From contig NC_084475.1 in the NCBI RefSeq assembly GCF_027409185.1, forward strand, positions 18,186,130 to 18,250,129: 64,000 nt of DNA. The letters run 5' to 3'. A program made the position numbers and the translations under genes. This DNA comes from Cynocephalus volans. Taxonomy: Eukaryota; Chordata; Mammalia; Dermoptera; Cynocephalidae. A model generated the notes under the pieces. The model did not search any database and was not told the origin of the DNA. It saw only the letters and a program-made list of their open reading frames with translations. Positions 47,580-58,450 of this stretch are shown one piece after another (position 1 is the stretch's first letter; the number at the start of each line of letters is the position of its first letter).

Positions 47580-49620
47580 TTACTAGACAGTTGAGGAAAG
47601 GCTCTCATGTCAGAGAGTCTATAGGAAGAAGCGTCCAGAGAAAAAACAAAGATAATGGAGGAAACTTAGAAGACATTCAGAATGATTTTGAAGAGATGAT
47701 TTTGTATCCATAGAACAAGAACAGGGTGTTATGGAAAAGGAGCATTCAAGAGAGCAAGATAGTTATTAAAATTTTTAAGTATCATAGAATAAAACTGTAG
47801 AAGGATAGGAAGACCAAGTTGAACCAGGCACCTAGAAAATAGAAACAGTAACCAAAAAGACAGTAGAAAATGTAAAAGACAAATTATATAGTTGATTGAT
47901 CCAAGAGGTTCAGTTTCAGTATGTTATTTAGAAAACGAAAGATGTTTTCAAGAAAATAGATAGCTGAAAGAGATATCTCTATATTGAAAGTATCAGCCAA
48001 ATGCTAAACACAAATAACAGGAGAAAAGGCAGCAAGGCACGTCATCATGAAATTTCAGAACCCTAGGGATAAGGAGAGGCTATAAGCTTCTGAAAAAAAT
48101 ACATTACCCAAAAAGGAGTGAAAATCAAAGTGACATCAGACTTCTCTTGAGTGGTACTGGATGCTAGAATATAGTGGTACAGTGCCTTCAAAATTCATTT
48201 TCAACCTGGAATGCTGTGTATTCAGCCAAGCCACTAGTCAAACAAAAAAGTAGCTGAAAACTATTTTTAGACATACATGGTCTTTCATATACCCTTTCTT
48301 GAAAAAACATTCGAAAATGTTTTCCAGCAAATTTAGGGAGTAATTCAAGGAGGGGAAGTCATGGGATGACTGAGTTAATAAATTCAAATTGACATTAATG
48401 GATGGTTGATGATGTTTCCTGAGGATTTTACATGTGTTTCTTCTGCTTAGTCTGTTAGTTAGTTCCTCCTGTCCACTGTATCAGTCTGAGTCAGATGGAG
48501 ATCACACAATGATTCAAATCAGTTTCATATAAAAATAAATTATGATAAAAGAGTATAGACTTCGGAAAACACAAATGGCAAACAGCGTATGAAAGATGCT
48601 CAAAATCACTAATCATTAAGGAAACACAAATCAAAACCTCAATGAGGTATTTAAAGTAGTCAAATTTATACAGAAAGAAAATAGGAGGGTTGCCAGAGGC
48701 TTGGGGGAGGGGATGATGAGAGTTGTTCAGTGGGTAGAGTTTGTATTGCAGGATGAAAAGCGTTCTGGAGACTGGTTGCACAACAAAGTAAGTGCAACAC
48801 TACTGAACTGTGTACTTAAAAATGCTTGTTAAGATCTTTATGTCATGTATGTTTTGCCACAAAAAATTATTTTTTTAAGAAAAGGGGGTGTAACTGTAGG
48901 CTATAAGAAAGCTCTAGCAGAAAGTGTTCCTAGCCCAGATGGAGCTGGACTGAAGGATCTGGGAAGGGGGTTTAAGAGTGCCGTGTGTTAAATTGGGGGT
49001 GGGGAGGGGTGTAAAAAAACAGAAACAGAATTTTTGTAAGGAAAATATTGTAAGAGGAAAAGAAAAACAATTAGGAACTCTAGGAGGAAAAGCTATACAG
49101 AAAGTAATATATAATGAATATACTACATAGCTCTGTAGTGAACACTTACATATTCTTTATAAAGCAAATGCTATTTATTGTTTTAAGTAAAGTAGTGATG
49201 GGGTAATATAAGATTCAAATTCATATCATCATTTCAGGAATTAAACTAAGGTCTCAAGTTGTTAAGAAATAGTAACGTAAGCATATTATATAGAGATGTA
49301 AAGGAACTTGGCCTTCCCATACATATTGGAAAATATCATTGAGTGCAAGAAGAGTAATGTGGAAGAGTGAATACTATGCTCCCATTTGCTTTTTTTTTTT
49401 TTTTTTTTAAAGTAGATGTGTGTAGTCTGTAGTCAAAGAATTTCTTGAAGATATCCAAGAAACTTAAATAGGTTACTTCGAAGGGTACGGATGGCCTGTG
49501 GACATTGGAAAAGAAATCATCTTCTCATTATAGATCTTTTTGTACTATATACATTTTTTCAATGAGCATGTATTACTTTATAAAGCAAAAATGTGATTAG
49601 GTGTTCATTTAAAAAAAATT
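47580..49620 (+). mobile_element. Cluster of decayed L1/HAL1-like fragments
   Basis: Around 48,050-48,310 the text follows HAL1/L1M ORF1 flanking sequence ('agacttctcttgagtggtac', 'tggatgctagaatatagtgg', 'aatgctgtgtattcagccaa'). 48,530-48,870 is an L1M 3' part ('aatcactaatcattaaggaa', 'ggagggttgccagaggcttg', 'ctggttgcacaacaaagtaa'). 49,290-49,580 is a further L1M-like end with a 20-nt T run near 49,390. No intact frame. Confidence 0.5.
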
Positions 49621-49838
49621 TTTAATGAGAAATGGCAGAAGTTGTATACCAGGAGTTAGAGGTAGAAGAGATTGCTGCAAGCAATGGGGAAATTAGATAA
49701 ATGTGTATTAAAGAGCAGACACTTGAATGATGCTTTGTCATATCTGCATGAGCATAGGAAAGAAGAGTGAGAGATGTCTCACAGCCACATGGACTCTTAT
49801 ACCTACAACATTTTATTTTACAATTACAGTAAAATCTT

Positions 49839-50121
49839 TTTATTTTAAATTTTATTTTGTCGGTATACAATGTGTTTGATTACTGTGGTCCATTACCGAA
49901 ACCTCCCTCCCTGCTCCCTCTTCCCCCTCCCACCGAACAATGTCCTTTCTGTATGCTTGTCATGTCAACTTCAAAGAATTGTAATTGTTATGTCTTCTTC
50001 TACCCCCGCCCCCGGTTTTATTTTCTTTTGTGTGTCTGTGAATTTATTTATTTATTTTTTAACTCCCACCAATAAGTGAGAACATGTGGTATTTCTCTTT
50101 CTGTGCCTGACTTGTTTCACT
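49839..50121 (-). other. L1 3' UTR with G-rich polypurine tract
   Basis: Read on the minus strand, GGGAGGGGGAAGAGGGAGC continues into GGGAGGGAGG (complement of about 49,902-49,935), with four or more runs of three or more G. An AATAAA-like signal lies near the tail. A conserved G-rich tract is a known feature of mammalian L1 3' UTRs and can form a G-quadruplex. Confidence 0.75.
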
Positions 50122-53100
50122 TCATATAATTCTCTCAAGGTCCATCCATGTTATTGCAAATGGCAGTATTTCATTCTTTTTTATAGCTGAGTAGTATTCC
50201 ATTGTGTAGATATACCACATTTTCCGTATCCACTCATCTGATGATGGACATTTGGGCTGGTTCCAACTCTTGGCTATTGTAAAGAGTGCTGCGATGAACA
50301 TTGGGGAACAGGTATACCTTTGACTTGATGATTTCCATTCCTCTGGGTATATTCCCAGCAGTGGGATAGCCGGGTCATATGGCAGATCTATCTGCAATTG
50401 TTTGAGGAACCTCCATACCATTTTCCATAGAGGCTGCACCATTTTGCAGTCCCACCAACAATGTATGAGAGTTCCTTTTTCTCTGCAACCTCGCCAGCAT
50501 TTATCGTTCACAGTCTTTTGGATTTTAGCCATCCTCACTGGGGTGAGATGGTATCTCAGTGTAGTTTTGATTTGCATTTCCTAGATGCTGAGTGATGTTG
50601 AGCATTTTTTCATATGTCTGTTGGCCATTTGTATATCTTCCTTAGAGAAATGCCTACTTAGCTCTTTTGCCCATTTTTAAATTGGGTTGCTTGTTTTTTT
50701 CTTGTAAAGTTGTTTGAGTTCCTTGTATATTCTGGATATTAATCCTTTGTCAGATGTATATTTTGCAAATGTTTTCTCCTACTCTGTTGGTTGTCTTTTA
50801 ACTCTGTTAATTATTTCTTTTGCTGCGCAGAAGCTCTTTAGTTTGATATAATCCCATTTGTTTATTTTTCCTTTGGTTGTGTGTGCTTTTGGGGTCGTAT
50901 TCATGAAGTCTGTGTCCAGTCCTACTTCCTAAAGTGTTTCTCCTATGTTTTCTTTAAGAAGTTTTATTGTTTCAGGGTGTATATTTAATTCTTTAATCCA
51001 TTTTGAGTTGACTTTAGCGTATGGTGAAAGGTATGGGTCTAGTTTCATTCTCCTGCATATTGATATGCAGTTCTCCTAGCACCATTTGCTGAAGAGGCAG
51101 TCTCTTCCCCAGTGTATAGGCTTGGTGCCTTTGTCAAAGATCAGATAGCTGTAGGTGTGTGGGTTGATTTCTGGATTCTCTATTCTATTCCATTGGTCAG
51201 TGTGTCTGTTTTTATGCCAGTACCATACTGTTTTGGTTATTATACCTTTGTAGTATAGTTTAAAGTCAGGTAGTGTTATGCCTCCAGCTTTATTTTTTTT
51301 GCTCAGCGTTGCTTTGGCTATGCATGGTCTTTTGTTATTCCATATAAATGTCTGGATAGTTCCTTCCATTTCTGAGAAAAATGTCATTGGAATATTGATG
51401 GGGATTGCATTGAATTTGTATATCACTTTGGGTAGTATGGGCATTTTCACTATGTTGATTCTTCCAATCCAAGAGCATGGGATATCTTTCCATCTTCTTG
51501 TATCCTCTCTAATTTCTCTCAGCAATGGTTTGTAGTTCTCATGATAGAGATTTTTCACATCCTTGGTTAACTCAATTCCTAAGTATTTTATTTTTTTGGT
51601 GGCTATTGTAAATGGGCAGGCTTTCTTGATTTCTCTTTCTGCATGTTCACTATTGGAGAATAGAAATGCTATTGATTTTTGTGTGTTGATTTTGTATCCT
51701 GCTACTGTGCTGAAATCATTTATCAACTCCAAGAGTTTTTTTGTAGAGGCTTTAGGCTGTTCGATATATAGGATCATGTCATCTGCAAACAGGGACAGTT
51801 TGACTTCATCTTTTCCAATCTGGATGCCCTTTATTTCCTTCTCTGATTGCTCTGGCTAGTACTTCCAACACTATGTTGAATAGGAGTGGTGAGAGTGGGC
51901 ATCCTTGTCTAGTTCCTATTCTTAAAGGAAAAGCTTTCAGCTTGTCCCCATTCAGGATGATATTGGCAGTGGGTTTATCATATATGGCTTTAATTATGTT
52001 TGAGACACTTTCCATCTATACCTAACTTATAGAAGGTGTTTGTCATGAATGAATGTTGAATTTTATCAAATGCTTTTTCAGCATCTATAGAGATGATCAT
52101 ATGGTCCTTGTGTTTGAGTTTATTAATATGGTGTATCACATTTATTGATTTGCGTATGTTGAACCAACCGTGCATCCCTGAGATGAATCCCACTTGATCG
52201 TGATGAATAATTTTATGTATGTGTTGCTGAATTCTGTTTGCTAGTATTTTAGTGAGGATTTTGGCATCTATATTCATCAAGGATATTGGCCTGTAGTTTT
52301 CTTTTTTGGTTATATCTTTACCTGGTTTTGGTTTCAGGATGATGTTTGCTTCATAGAATGAGTTTGGGAGATTTGCGTCTGTTTCAATCTTTTGGAATAG
52401 TTTGTAAAGAATCGGTGTCAATTCCTCTTTGAATGTTTGGTAAAATTCTGCTGAGAATCCGTCTAGTCCTAGGCTTTTCTTTGTTGGGAGCCTTCTGATA
52501 ACAGCTTCAATCTCCTTTATTGTTATTGGTCTGTTCAGATTTTCTGTGTCTTCATGGCTCAGTTTTGGGAGCTTGTGTGTGTACAGAAATTTATCCATTT
52601 CCTCCAGATTTTCAAATTTGTTTGCATATAGTTGTTTATAGTGGTCTCGAATGATTCCTTGTATTTCAGATGAATCAGTTGTAATATCACCTTTTTCATT
52701 TCTAATTTTTGTTATTTGAATCTTCTCTCTTCTTTTTTTTGTTAGCCATGCTAATGGTTTGTCAATTTTATTTATCTTTTCAAAAAACCAACTTTTTGAT
52801 TCATTGATCTTTTGAATTGTTTTTTTGGTTTCAATTTCATTGAGTTCTGCTCTGATCTTAGTGATTTCTTTCCGTCTGCTAACTTTAGGTTTAGATTGTT
52901 CTTGTTTTTCTATATCTTTAAGGTGAAGTGTTAGGTTGTTCAATTGCCATCTTTCCATTCTTCTGAGGTGAGCATTTAATGCAATAAATTTCCCCCTTAG
53001 TACTGCTTTTGCAGTATCCCACAGGTTTTGATATGATGTATCATTATTTTCATTAGTTTCAATAAATTTTTTGATTTCCTGCTTGATTTCTTCTTAGACG

Positions 53101-53882
53101 CTTATGTCATTAAGTAGAATGCTGCTTAATTTCCATGTGTTTGTATAGTTTCCAGAATTTCGTTTGTTACTGATTTCTAGTTTTAATCCATTGTGGTCTG
53201 AGAAAATACATGGGATAATTCCAATTTTTTTTAATTTGTTGAGACTTGATTTGTGACCTAATATGTGATCTATCCTGGAGAATGATCCATGTGCTGATGA
53301 GAATAATGAATATTCTGAGGTTGTTGGATGGAATGTTCTGTAGATATCTGCCAAGTCCAATTGGTCTAGAGTATTGTTTAGACCTTGTGTTTCTCTGCTG
53401 ATTCTTTGTTTAGATGATGTGTCCAATATTGACAGTGGGGTGTTCAGGTCCCCTGCTATTATGGTATTAGTGTCTATTTCCTTCTTTAGGTCTAATAGAG
53501 TTTGTTTTATAAATCTGGCTGCTCCAACATTGGGTATGTATATATTTATGATGGTTATGTGTTCTTGATGGATCAATCCTTTTATCATTACGTAGTGTCC
53601 CTCGTTGTCTCTTTTTATGGTTTTTAGTTTAAAGTCTATTTTATCAGATATAAGAATAGCTACTCTAGCTTGTTTTTCTTTTCTGTTTGCATGGTAAATC
53701 TTTGTCCATCCTTTCACTCTTAGTCTATGTGAGTCTTTATGGGTGAGGTGGGGCTTTTGAAGGCAGCATATAGTTGGGTCCTCCTTTTTAATCCAGTCAG
53801 CCAGTCTGTGTCTTTTGATTGGGGAATTTAAGCCTTTTACATTAAGAGTTGTTATTAAAAAGTGTTGATTTATTCCTAGCAT
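50122..53882 (-). pseudogene. Broken L1 ORF2 (endonuclease-reverse transcriptase)
   Basis: ATG at 53,880-53,882. The endonuclease part (53,882-53,094) shows N14, GDLNTPLS, SRIDHILG and SDHNGLKLE. The residue aligned with catalytic Glu43 is Lys (CCLQKPHL). One in-frame TAA at 53,094-53,096 separates it from the RT part in the same frame (to 51,990), which has motif [12 protein letters not shown] frameshift near 52,000 leads to the segment 52,015-51,806 with [11 protein letters not shown] second frameshift near 51,800 leads to the FADD box at 51,778-51,789 and the thumb region down to 51,076. Several stops lie between 51,076 and 50,580. The C-terminal Cys-rich segment (CWRGC..HCWWDC) is at 50,577-50,122. 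It cannot make a functional protein. Confidence 0.95.
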
Positions 53883-54099
53883 TTTATTGATTATTATTTG
53901 GTTGTCTTAGGTGTCTTTTGTTCCTTGCTTTCTGATTTACTGTTTGTTTTCTGTGTTTGTTGGTTCCTTGGGTTGTAGATAGCCTTTTTGTTTGTTTGTT
54001 TTCTTTTCATGAATGCCATTTTTATTATAGTAGTGGGTTTAGATTTTTCTTGGGTTTTTATGGCAGTGGTAGTTATTTTTCAGGAACCAAACCCAGTAC

Positions 54100-55052
54100 T
54101 CACTTGAGAATTTCTTGTAAGGGTGGTCGTGTGGTGGTGAACTCCCGCAGTTTTTTTTTGTCTGAGAAATATACTATTTGCCCTTCATTTCGGAAGGATA
54201 GCCTTGCAGGGTAGAATATTCCTGGCTGACAATCACTGTCTTTTAGTATTTTGAATATATTATCCCATTCCTTTCTGGCTTTTAGGGTTTGTGATGAAAA
54301 GTCTGATGTTAGCCTGATTGGGGCTCCCTTATAGGTGATTTGATGCTTCTCTCTTGCAGCTTTTAAGATAGTCTCTTTGTCTTTGAGTTTTGCCAATTTG
54401 ACCATAACATGTCCTGGAGAAGACCTTTTTGGGTTGAATATGTTTGGAGATCATTGAGCTTCCTGGATCTGAAGATCTGTGATTTTTCCTATACCTGGGA
54501 AGTTTTCTGCCACTATTTTATTGAATATGTTTTCAATGCAATCTCCTGTTTCCTCCCCTTCTGGAATACCCATGACTCAGATATTTGAGCGCTTAAGGTT
54601 GTGTGACATCTCAGATTTTCTTCAATGCCTTTGATTCTTTTTTCTTTTTATTTTTTGTCTGCTTGTGTTATTTCAAACAGTCCATCTTCAAGTTCAGAGG
54701 TTCTCTCTTCAACTTCCACAAGCTTGCTGGTTAAACTCTCCATTGAGTTTTTTATTTCACTGAATAACTTCTTCAGTTCGGCAAGTTCTGCTACATTTTT
54801 TTTCAGGGCATTGATTTCCTTGTACATTTCCTCTTTCAGGTCCTGTATACTTTTCCTCGTTTCATCATGATGTCTAACTGAGTTTTCTTGTATCTCATTC
54901 AGTTTCCTTAGAATTATCACTCAAAATTCCTTGTCAGTCATTTTAAGGCCTTCTTGTTCTATAGGATCTAGAGTTTGAGATTTATTATCTTTTGGTGGTA
55001 TACTTTCTTGATTTTTCGTATTTCTGGTATCTTTTCTTTGATGTTTATTCAT
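54100..55052 (-). pseudogene. Broken L1 ORF1 (RNA-binding chaperone)
   Basis: The probable start is the ATG at 55,050-55,052 (minus strand). A basic N-terminal stretch of 43 codons ends at an in-frame TGA at 54,921-54,923. The same frame then continues as a coiled coil (54,920-54,648), with leucine heptads and an E/K-rich LAELKKLFSEIKNSMESL-type pattern, to another stop. The C-terminal part (54,405-54,100) is in a different frame and contains the RRM/CTD-type sequence (ILKAAREKHQITYKG, ARLSFRNEGQ, TTRPPLQEIL). Two stops and at least one frameshift abolish the ORF. ORF1 proteins trimerise through the coiled coil and coat L1 RNA. Confidence 0.9.
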
Positions 55053-55240
55053 TGTGACGGGGGGTTTCACAGTCCACAGGTTTGACACTATTGACTGACT
55101 AAGATGTTGCTGTGGTTGCCAATTTGGTATGGCTACCTCAGTGACTGCTCAGTTGGCCTCTAGTGCCTTGCATGTGTGGTTGCCTCGGGTCTTGGGCCTC
55201 TCCGGGGAGCCACCTCTCTGGTTAGCTTGGACTCTGCTGG

Positions 55241-55836
55241 GCTGCTGGATCACAGGGCAGTACCGCAGGGTGTGTGGTCTCTGCTGAGCTTCCACCTCCC
55301 GTGCTGGACTTTTCCCTGCTCCGTGCGCGCTAGGTCGGGCTTGGGATGGAGCCAGGTGGCAGCGGTGAAGCCTACCTGCTGCTGGATCGCGTGGCGGCGG
55401 CCCTCCCACAGGGTGTGTGGACTCTATGGAACTTCTATCTCCCCTGCTGGATGTCTCTGTGCTCCGTACGCATTGGGCCGGGCTGCTGGATCGCGCGGCA
55501 GCGGTGTGGTCCCCGTGGAGTTCCCGTCTCCCTTGCCGGACATCTTCCTGCTCTGAGCGCACTAGGCCAGGCTGGGAATGGATCCAGGTGCCTGTGGTGA
55601 AGCCTATCTGCTGGATCACGCAGTGGCGGCCCCACGGGGTGTGTGGTTTCTGCGGAGCCTCCTCCTCCCCTGCTGGACGTTTCCCCAGTCTGTGCACACT
55701 GGGCTGGGCTGGGAATGGAGCTGGGTGGCGGCAGTGAAGCCTATCTGCTGGATCATGTGACGGCGGCCCCGCAGGGCAGGTGGTCTCCACGGAGCTTCTG
55801 CCTCCCCCGCTGGACGTCTCCCCATTCCGTATGCAC
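55241..55836 (-). repeat. Tandem monomers of the L1 5' UTR
   Basis: Five GC-rich units, each starting on the plus strand with GCTGCTGGATC or GCTGGATC: 55,241-55,377 (137 nt), 55,378-55,481 (104), 55,482-55,609 (128), 55,610-55,746 (137), 55,747 to about 55,836 (partial). Shared blocks are 'gtgtgtggtctctgc', 'tcccctgctggacgt', 'ggaatggagc' and 'gtgaagcctatct'. CpG-rich monomers stacked upstream of ORF1 are the promoter design of rodent L1s. The position here implies the same role. The numerous short frames on both strands come from this repeat. Confidence 0.85.
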
Positions 55837-55907
55837 TTGATGTTATGTTTTTATAGTTTAAATCAAGAGAGTGACACTAGGGACCGTCTATTCCACCATC
55901 CACAAAG

Positions 55908-56018
55908 GTTTCTGAGGCTGGGAAGTCCAAAGTCCATCTGGTGGTGGCAACAGTGACCCAGGGGTCTCACATTGCAAGATGGTGGAAGCAGAGAGAACAG
56001 AGAGAGAGAGAGAGAGCC
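55908..56018 (-). mobile_element. MaLR-like LTR segment at the L1 5' end
   Basis: From GTTTCTGAGGCTGGGAAGTC to the CT/GA-rich end, this 111-nt segment matches the LTR at 33,845-34,283 almost base for base, apart from a 22-nt gap after 'aaagtcca' and length change in the GA repeat. It lies inside the L1 target duplication, so it was part of the RNA that was reverse-transcribed. The first base aligns about 25 nt downstream of the TATA-like TTTAAA of the other LTR copy, where initiation is expected. Confidence 0.8.
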
Positions 56019-56451
56019 ATTACAGTAAAATCTTAACTGTGTTGCTGGGGCAATAGCTGGCTCAAATAAATTTGGCAATTAATAGTATTAGGCAAAAAAT
56101 CATTTTTATTTCTTTTGTTGAATACCTTTTGAAAATGTAGCCTATACTTGCCTACTTCATTAAGTTTAATATCTGAAGATAATTTAAGGGTTTCATTGTA
56201 CTGTAGATTAAGATAGTATAACAATAGCAGGTGGCAGCCACCATATACCTGGTTTTTATTTGTCCTCTTTTTCTCCAGATGTGTGGCTAAGCTTGATGAT
56301 TCTAGCATAGCCTGTCTGTTAGAAGAATGTTGTAAATGCAGATTTCCTAGTGTCTCTACATCTTTGACATGAAAACATTCCTGGAAAGTATCATCTAAGA
56401 TAATAAATAATTATTATTCAAACTTGATTAATGTGCAGACCTCCTTTAACA

Positions 56452-56793
56452 GCAGTATTTCTCAGCCTTGGCTGAACATTGGAGTTATCTGGAGGCTTTA
56501 AAAACTGCTGTTGGGCCGGCCCATGGCTCACTCGGGAGAGTGCGGTGCTGATAACACCAAGGCCACAGGTTTGGATCCCTATATAGGGATGGCCGGTTCA
56601 CTCACTGGCTGAGTGTGGTGCTGACATCACCAAGTCTAGGGTTAAGATCTGTAAAAAACAAAAAACAACAACAAAAAAAACTGCTGTTGCCTGAGTTCTG
56701 TTCCCAGAGTTTCATGACATGGATTGCAGCCTGAAGTTTTTTAAGCTTCCCGGATAATTCTGATGGGCAGCCAGAGATTGACAACCACTGTTT
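56452..56793. mobile_element. MER5-like relic split by a CYN SINE
   Basis: Left half 'gcagtatttctcagccttgg', 'ggagttatctggaggctt'; right half 'cctgagttctgttcccagag', 'gcttcccggataattctgat', 'gattgacaaccactg'. These are the two halves of a MER5-type hAT element with inverted ends, separated by the SINE at 56,514-56,675. Confidence 0.65.
56514..56675 (+). mobile_element. CYN dimeric SINE
   Basis: GGCCGGCCCATGGCTCACTC, 'gctgataacaccaaggccac', 'ctatatagggatggccgg', then 'ttcactcactggctgagtgt', 'catcaccaagtctagggtta', 'agatct' and an A-rich tail broken by C. Perfect duplication AAAAACTGCTGTTG at 56,500-56,513 and 56,676-56,689. Confidence 0.92.
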
Positions 56794-57019
56794 TAAAGGA
56801 AGAATATTCACAAAGGCCCCACCCCCTCCATGTTAATTTAAGTTATTTTTATTATGATAGTGTTTAAATATGTATAAACTAACACTAGGCTGAAATTCCT
56901 TATGCATGTAGTTGTATATAAAACACATTTATAAATTACAAACAAACTTCATAATTAATAAACCCATCACTGAGGCTTTTGTACATGTTATTCCTTCTGC
57001 TTATTCTGTTAAATGCTCC

Positions 57020-57870
57020 TTCCTTCCTATATCAATCTGGGTCCAATTGGGAGATAGAAACCACATAGTGATATGAACAGGAAAGTTTAATATAAGGAAT
57101 AATTAAACTGTGATAAAGGAATAACTTGAAAACTATATGGTACCTAGGGCTGAGGGAGAGTACTCAAGAAAGGACCAACTTGGGAGGAGACCCCATTCCC
57201 CAAGACTAGGGTTTGGGCTCATTAGCTTAGTGGATGGCACAGCAGTTTTGCAGGTTTGCCAGGCCGCAGCTGGCCTGTAGTTGCTAGACAGCAGGAAGCA
57301 CTCTTCAAGAGCACAGGCAGAGCCCAGGCGAGCCACAGCCAGTAGCCAGTAGCAGTTGCATGGACACACGGAGGAAGTAGGGGCTCTGGGGAAGATTGAT
57401 GGCTGGGCATGTGGGTGTGCAGAGGAAGTGGCAGGGGGCGGCGGAGAATCAGTGTAGCAGGCTTGCAGCACACAGTCTCAGTCAGGAGGGCCATGTCCTT
57501 GGGAGGACCATGCGAAGTCGGGGTGGGGCAAGTGGCAGGAGGCCTGGACTGCACACTGTGCTGAGGGTCATGAGAAGGTGACTCTAGACCATCCCAGAGT
57601 TGCAAGGTTGTTGATGGACTACCTACGCTGGGCTCATGGCTGGATCCATCACCAATAGCCTCACACCCACATGCTGACCCCACCATGCAGCAGCCAGAAA
57701 CAGCAGGAGGGCCCCTTTCTCCTGCAGTGTCCCTTGGGTGCCCTCTACTGAAAAAGCTACACATTGTACTCACTTAAAGGAACTCTGTCCATTATTGCAA
57801 ATCAAGTGTTGGAAGGTGAATTTGCAGCTGACAGGCAGTAAATTGATAACTGACACACCACCCCATGCCA
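57020..57870 (+). mobile_element. Unnamed repeat, second copy of the 41.5-kb family
   Basis: The 5' and 3' blocks match the 41,545-42,120 copy. The middle (57,220-57,720) is longer and GC-richer here. The open frames on both strands in the middle have no recognisable domain and end at the repeat edges. Family not identified. Confidence 0.5.
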
Positions 57871-58044
57871 GCCAAATTCCTTTGCAGCTTTTCAGCCTTT
57901 GCTTATAGGCTATTGTGACCTCTTCGAAGTGGAATTGCTCTATGCTGTGTTCTGGCGTATCCTTGTAGTAACTACGTAGGAATCTTTGTTTAAAAAAAGT
58001 CAGTTTATCAAGTAAACATAAGGGCAATATGCGTAAGAACTACC

Positions 58045-58235
58045 TCCAAAGATTCTGATTTGGTTGAGCTAGAGTGGAACCTATGAATCTACATTTTAAT
58101 AAGTACCCCTGGTGATCCTGATGATGGTGGTCCCTGAGGCAACACTGAGAAATATTGGTCTGGGCCCTTATCCCCAGTACAGTGCCTGATGATAAGTTGG
58201 TGCTGAACGAATGTAGGCTGAATGAATGAGAGAAC
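58045..58235. mobile_element. MER5-like and L2-like fragments
   Basis: 58,045-58,160 reads 'tccaaagattctgatttggt', 'tacattttaataagtacccc', 'tggtgatcctgatgatggtg', a MER5-type order. It is followed at 58,165-58,230 by an L2 end ('cagtacagtgcctgatgata', 'ctgaatgaatga'). Confidence 0.5.
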
Positions 58236-58450
58236 TGGGCCACTAAAGTCAGGGTGACTTATTGTAGGCATAGGGATGTATATCCAGTAAGTTGGGGTAA
58301 AATGCCCATTTCTAATACCTCCTCAGAGTGTCCTCCTTTATCCTCTATGTGAAGCTCTGCCTGAATTAAAACTTTCTGCAGTGAATGCTTTTTCATTTTT
58401 GAATTTAAAATGGACATCATACTAATACCAGTTTTCTTTATATTTGATAG

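Larger units (their letters stand above)
49839..56018 (-). mobile_element. Full-length L1 retrotransposon, antisense, inactive
   Basis: About 6.18 kb bounded by a perfect 16-bp duplication, ATTACAGTAAAATCTT, at 49,823-49,838 and 56,019-56,034. On the minus strand the order is LTR-derived 5' tip, short linker, five GC-rich monomers, ORF1 (55,052 to 54,100), 217-nt spacer, ORF2 (53,882 to 50,122), short 3' UTR, AATAAA and an A-rich tail. L1 encodes an RNA-binding ORF1 protein and an ORF2 endonuclease/reverse transcriptase. Both frames here carry stops and frameshifts, so the copy is dead. The intact duplication says the insertion is lineage-specific and not very old. It lies antisense to the host gene inside intron 1. 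Confidence 0.95.
10282..58450 (+). other. Intron 1 of TNRC6C (may contain unseen leader exons)
   Basis: Runs from the GT at 10,282 to the AG at 58,449-58,450 (TATTTGATAG). It is mainly interspersed repeats listed separately. Between repeats I saw no open frame resembling a known protein. Whether it holds alternative leader exons cannot be judged without transcripts. Confidence 0.6.

Noticed and set aside
55149..55840. Several Pro/Gly/Trp-rich ORFs up to 213 codons
   Set aside because: They are produced by the tandem L1 5' UTR monomers; frames occur on both strands and repeat with the unit.
57133..57773. Open frames of 112 and 183 codons on the minus strand as a host gene
   Set aside because: They overlap each other in different frames and lie inside a dispersed repeat; no domain seen.
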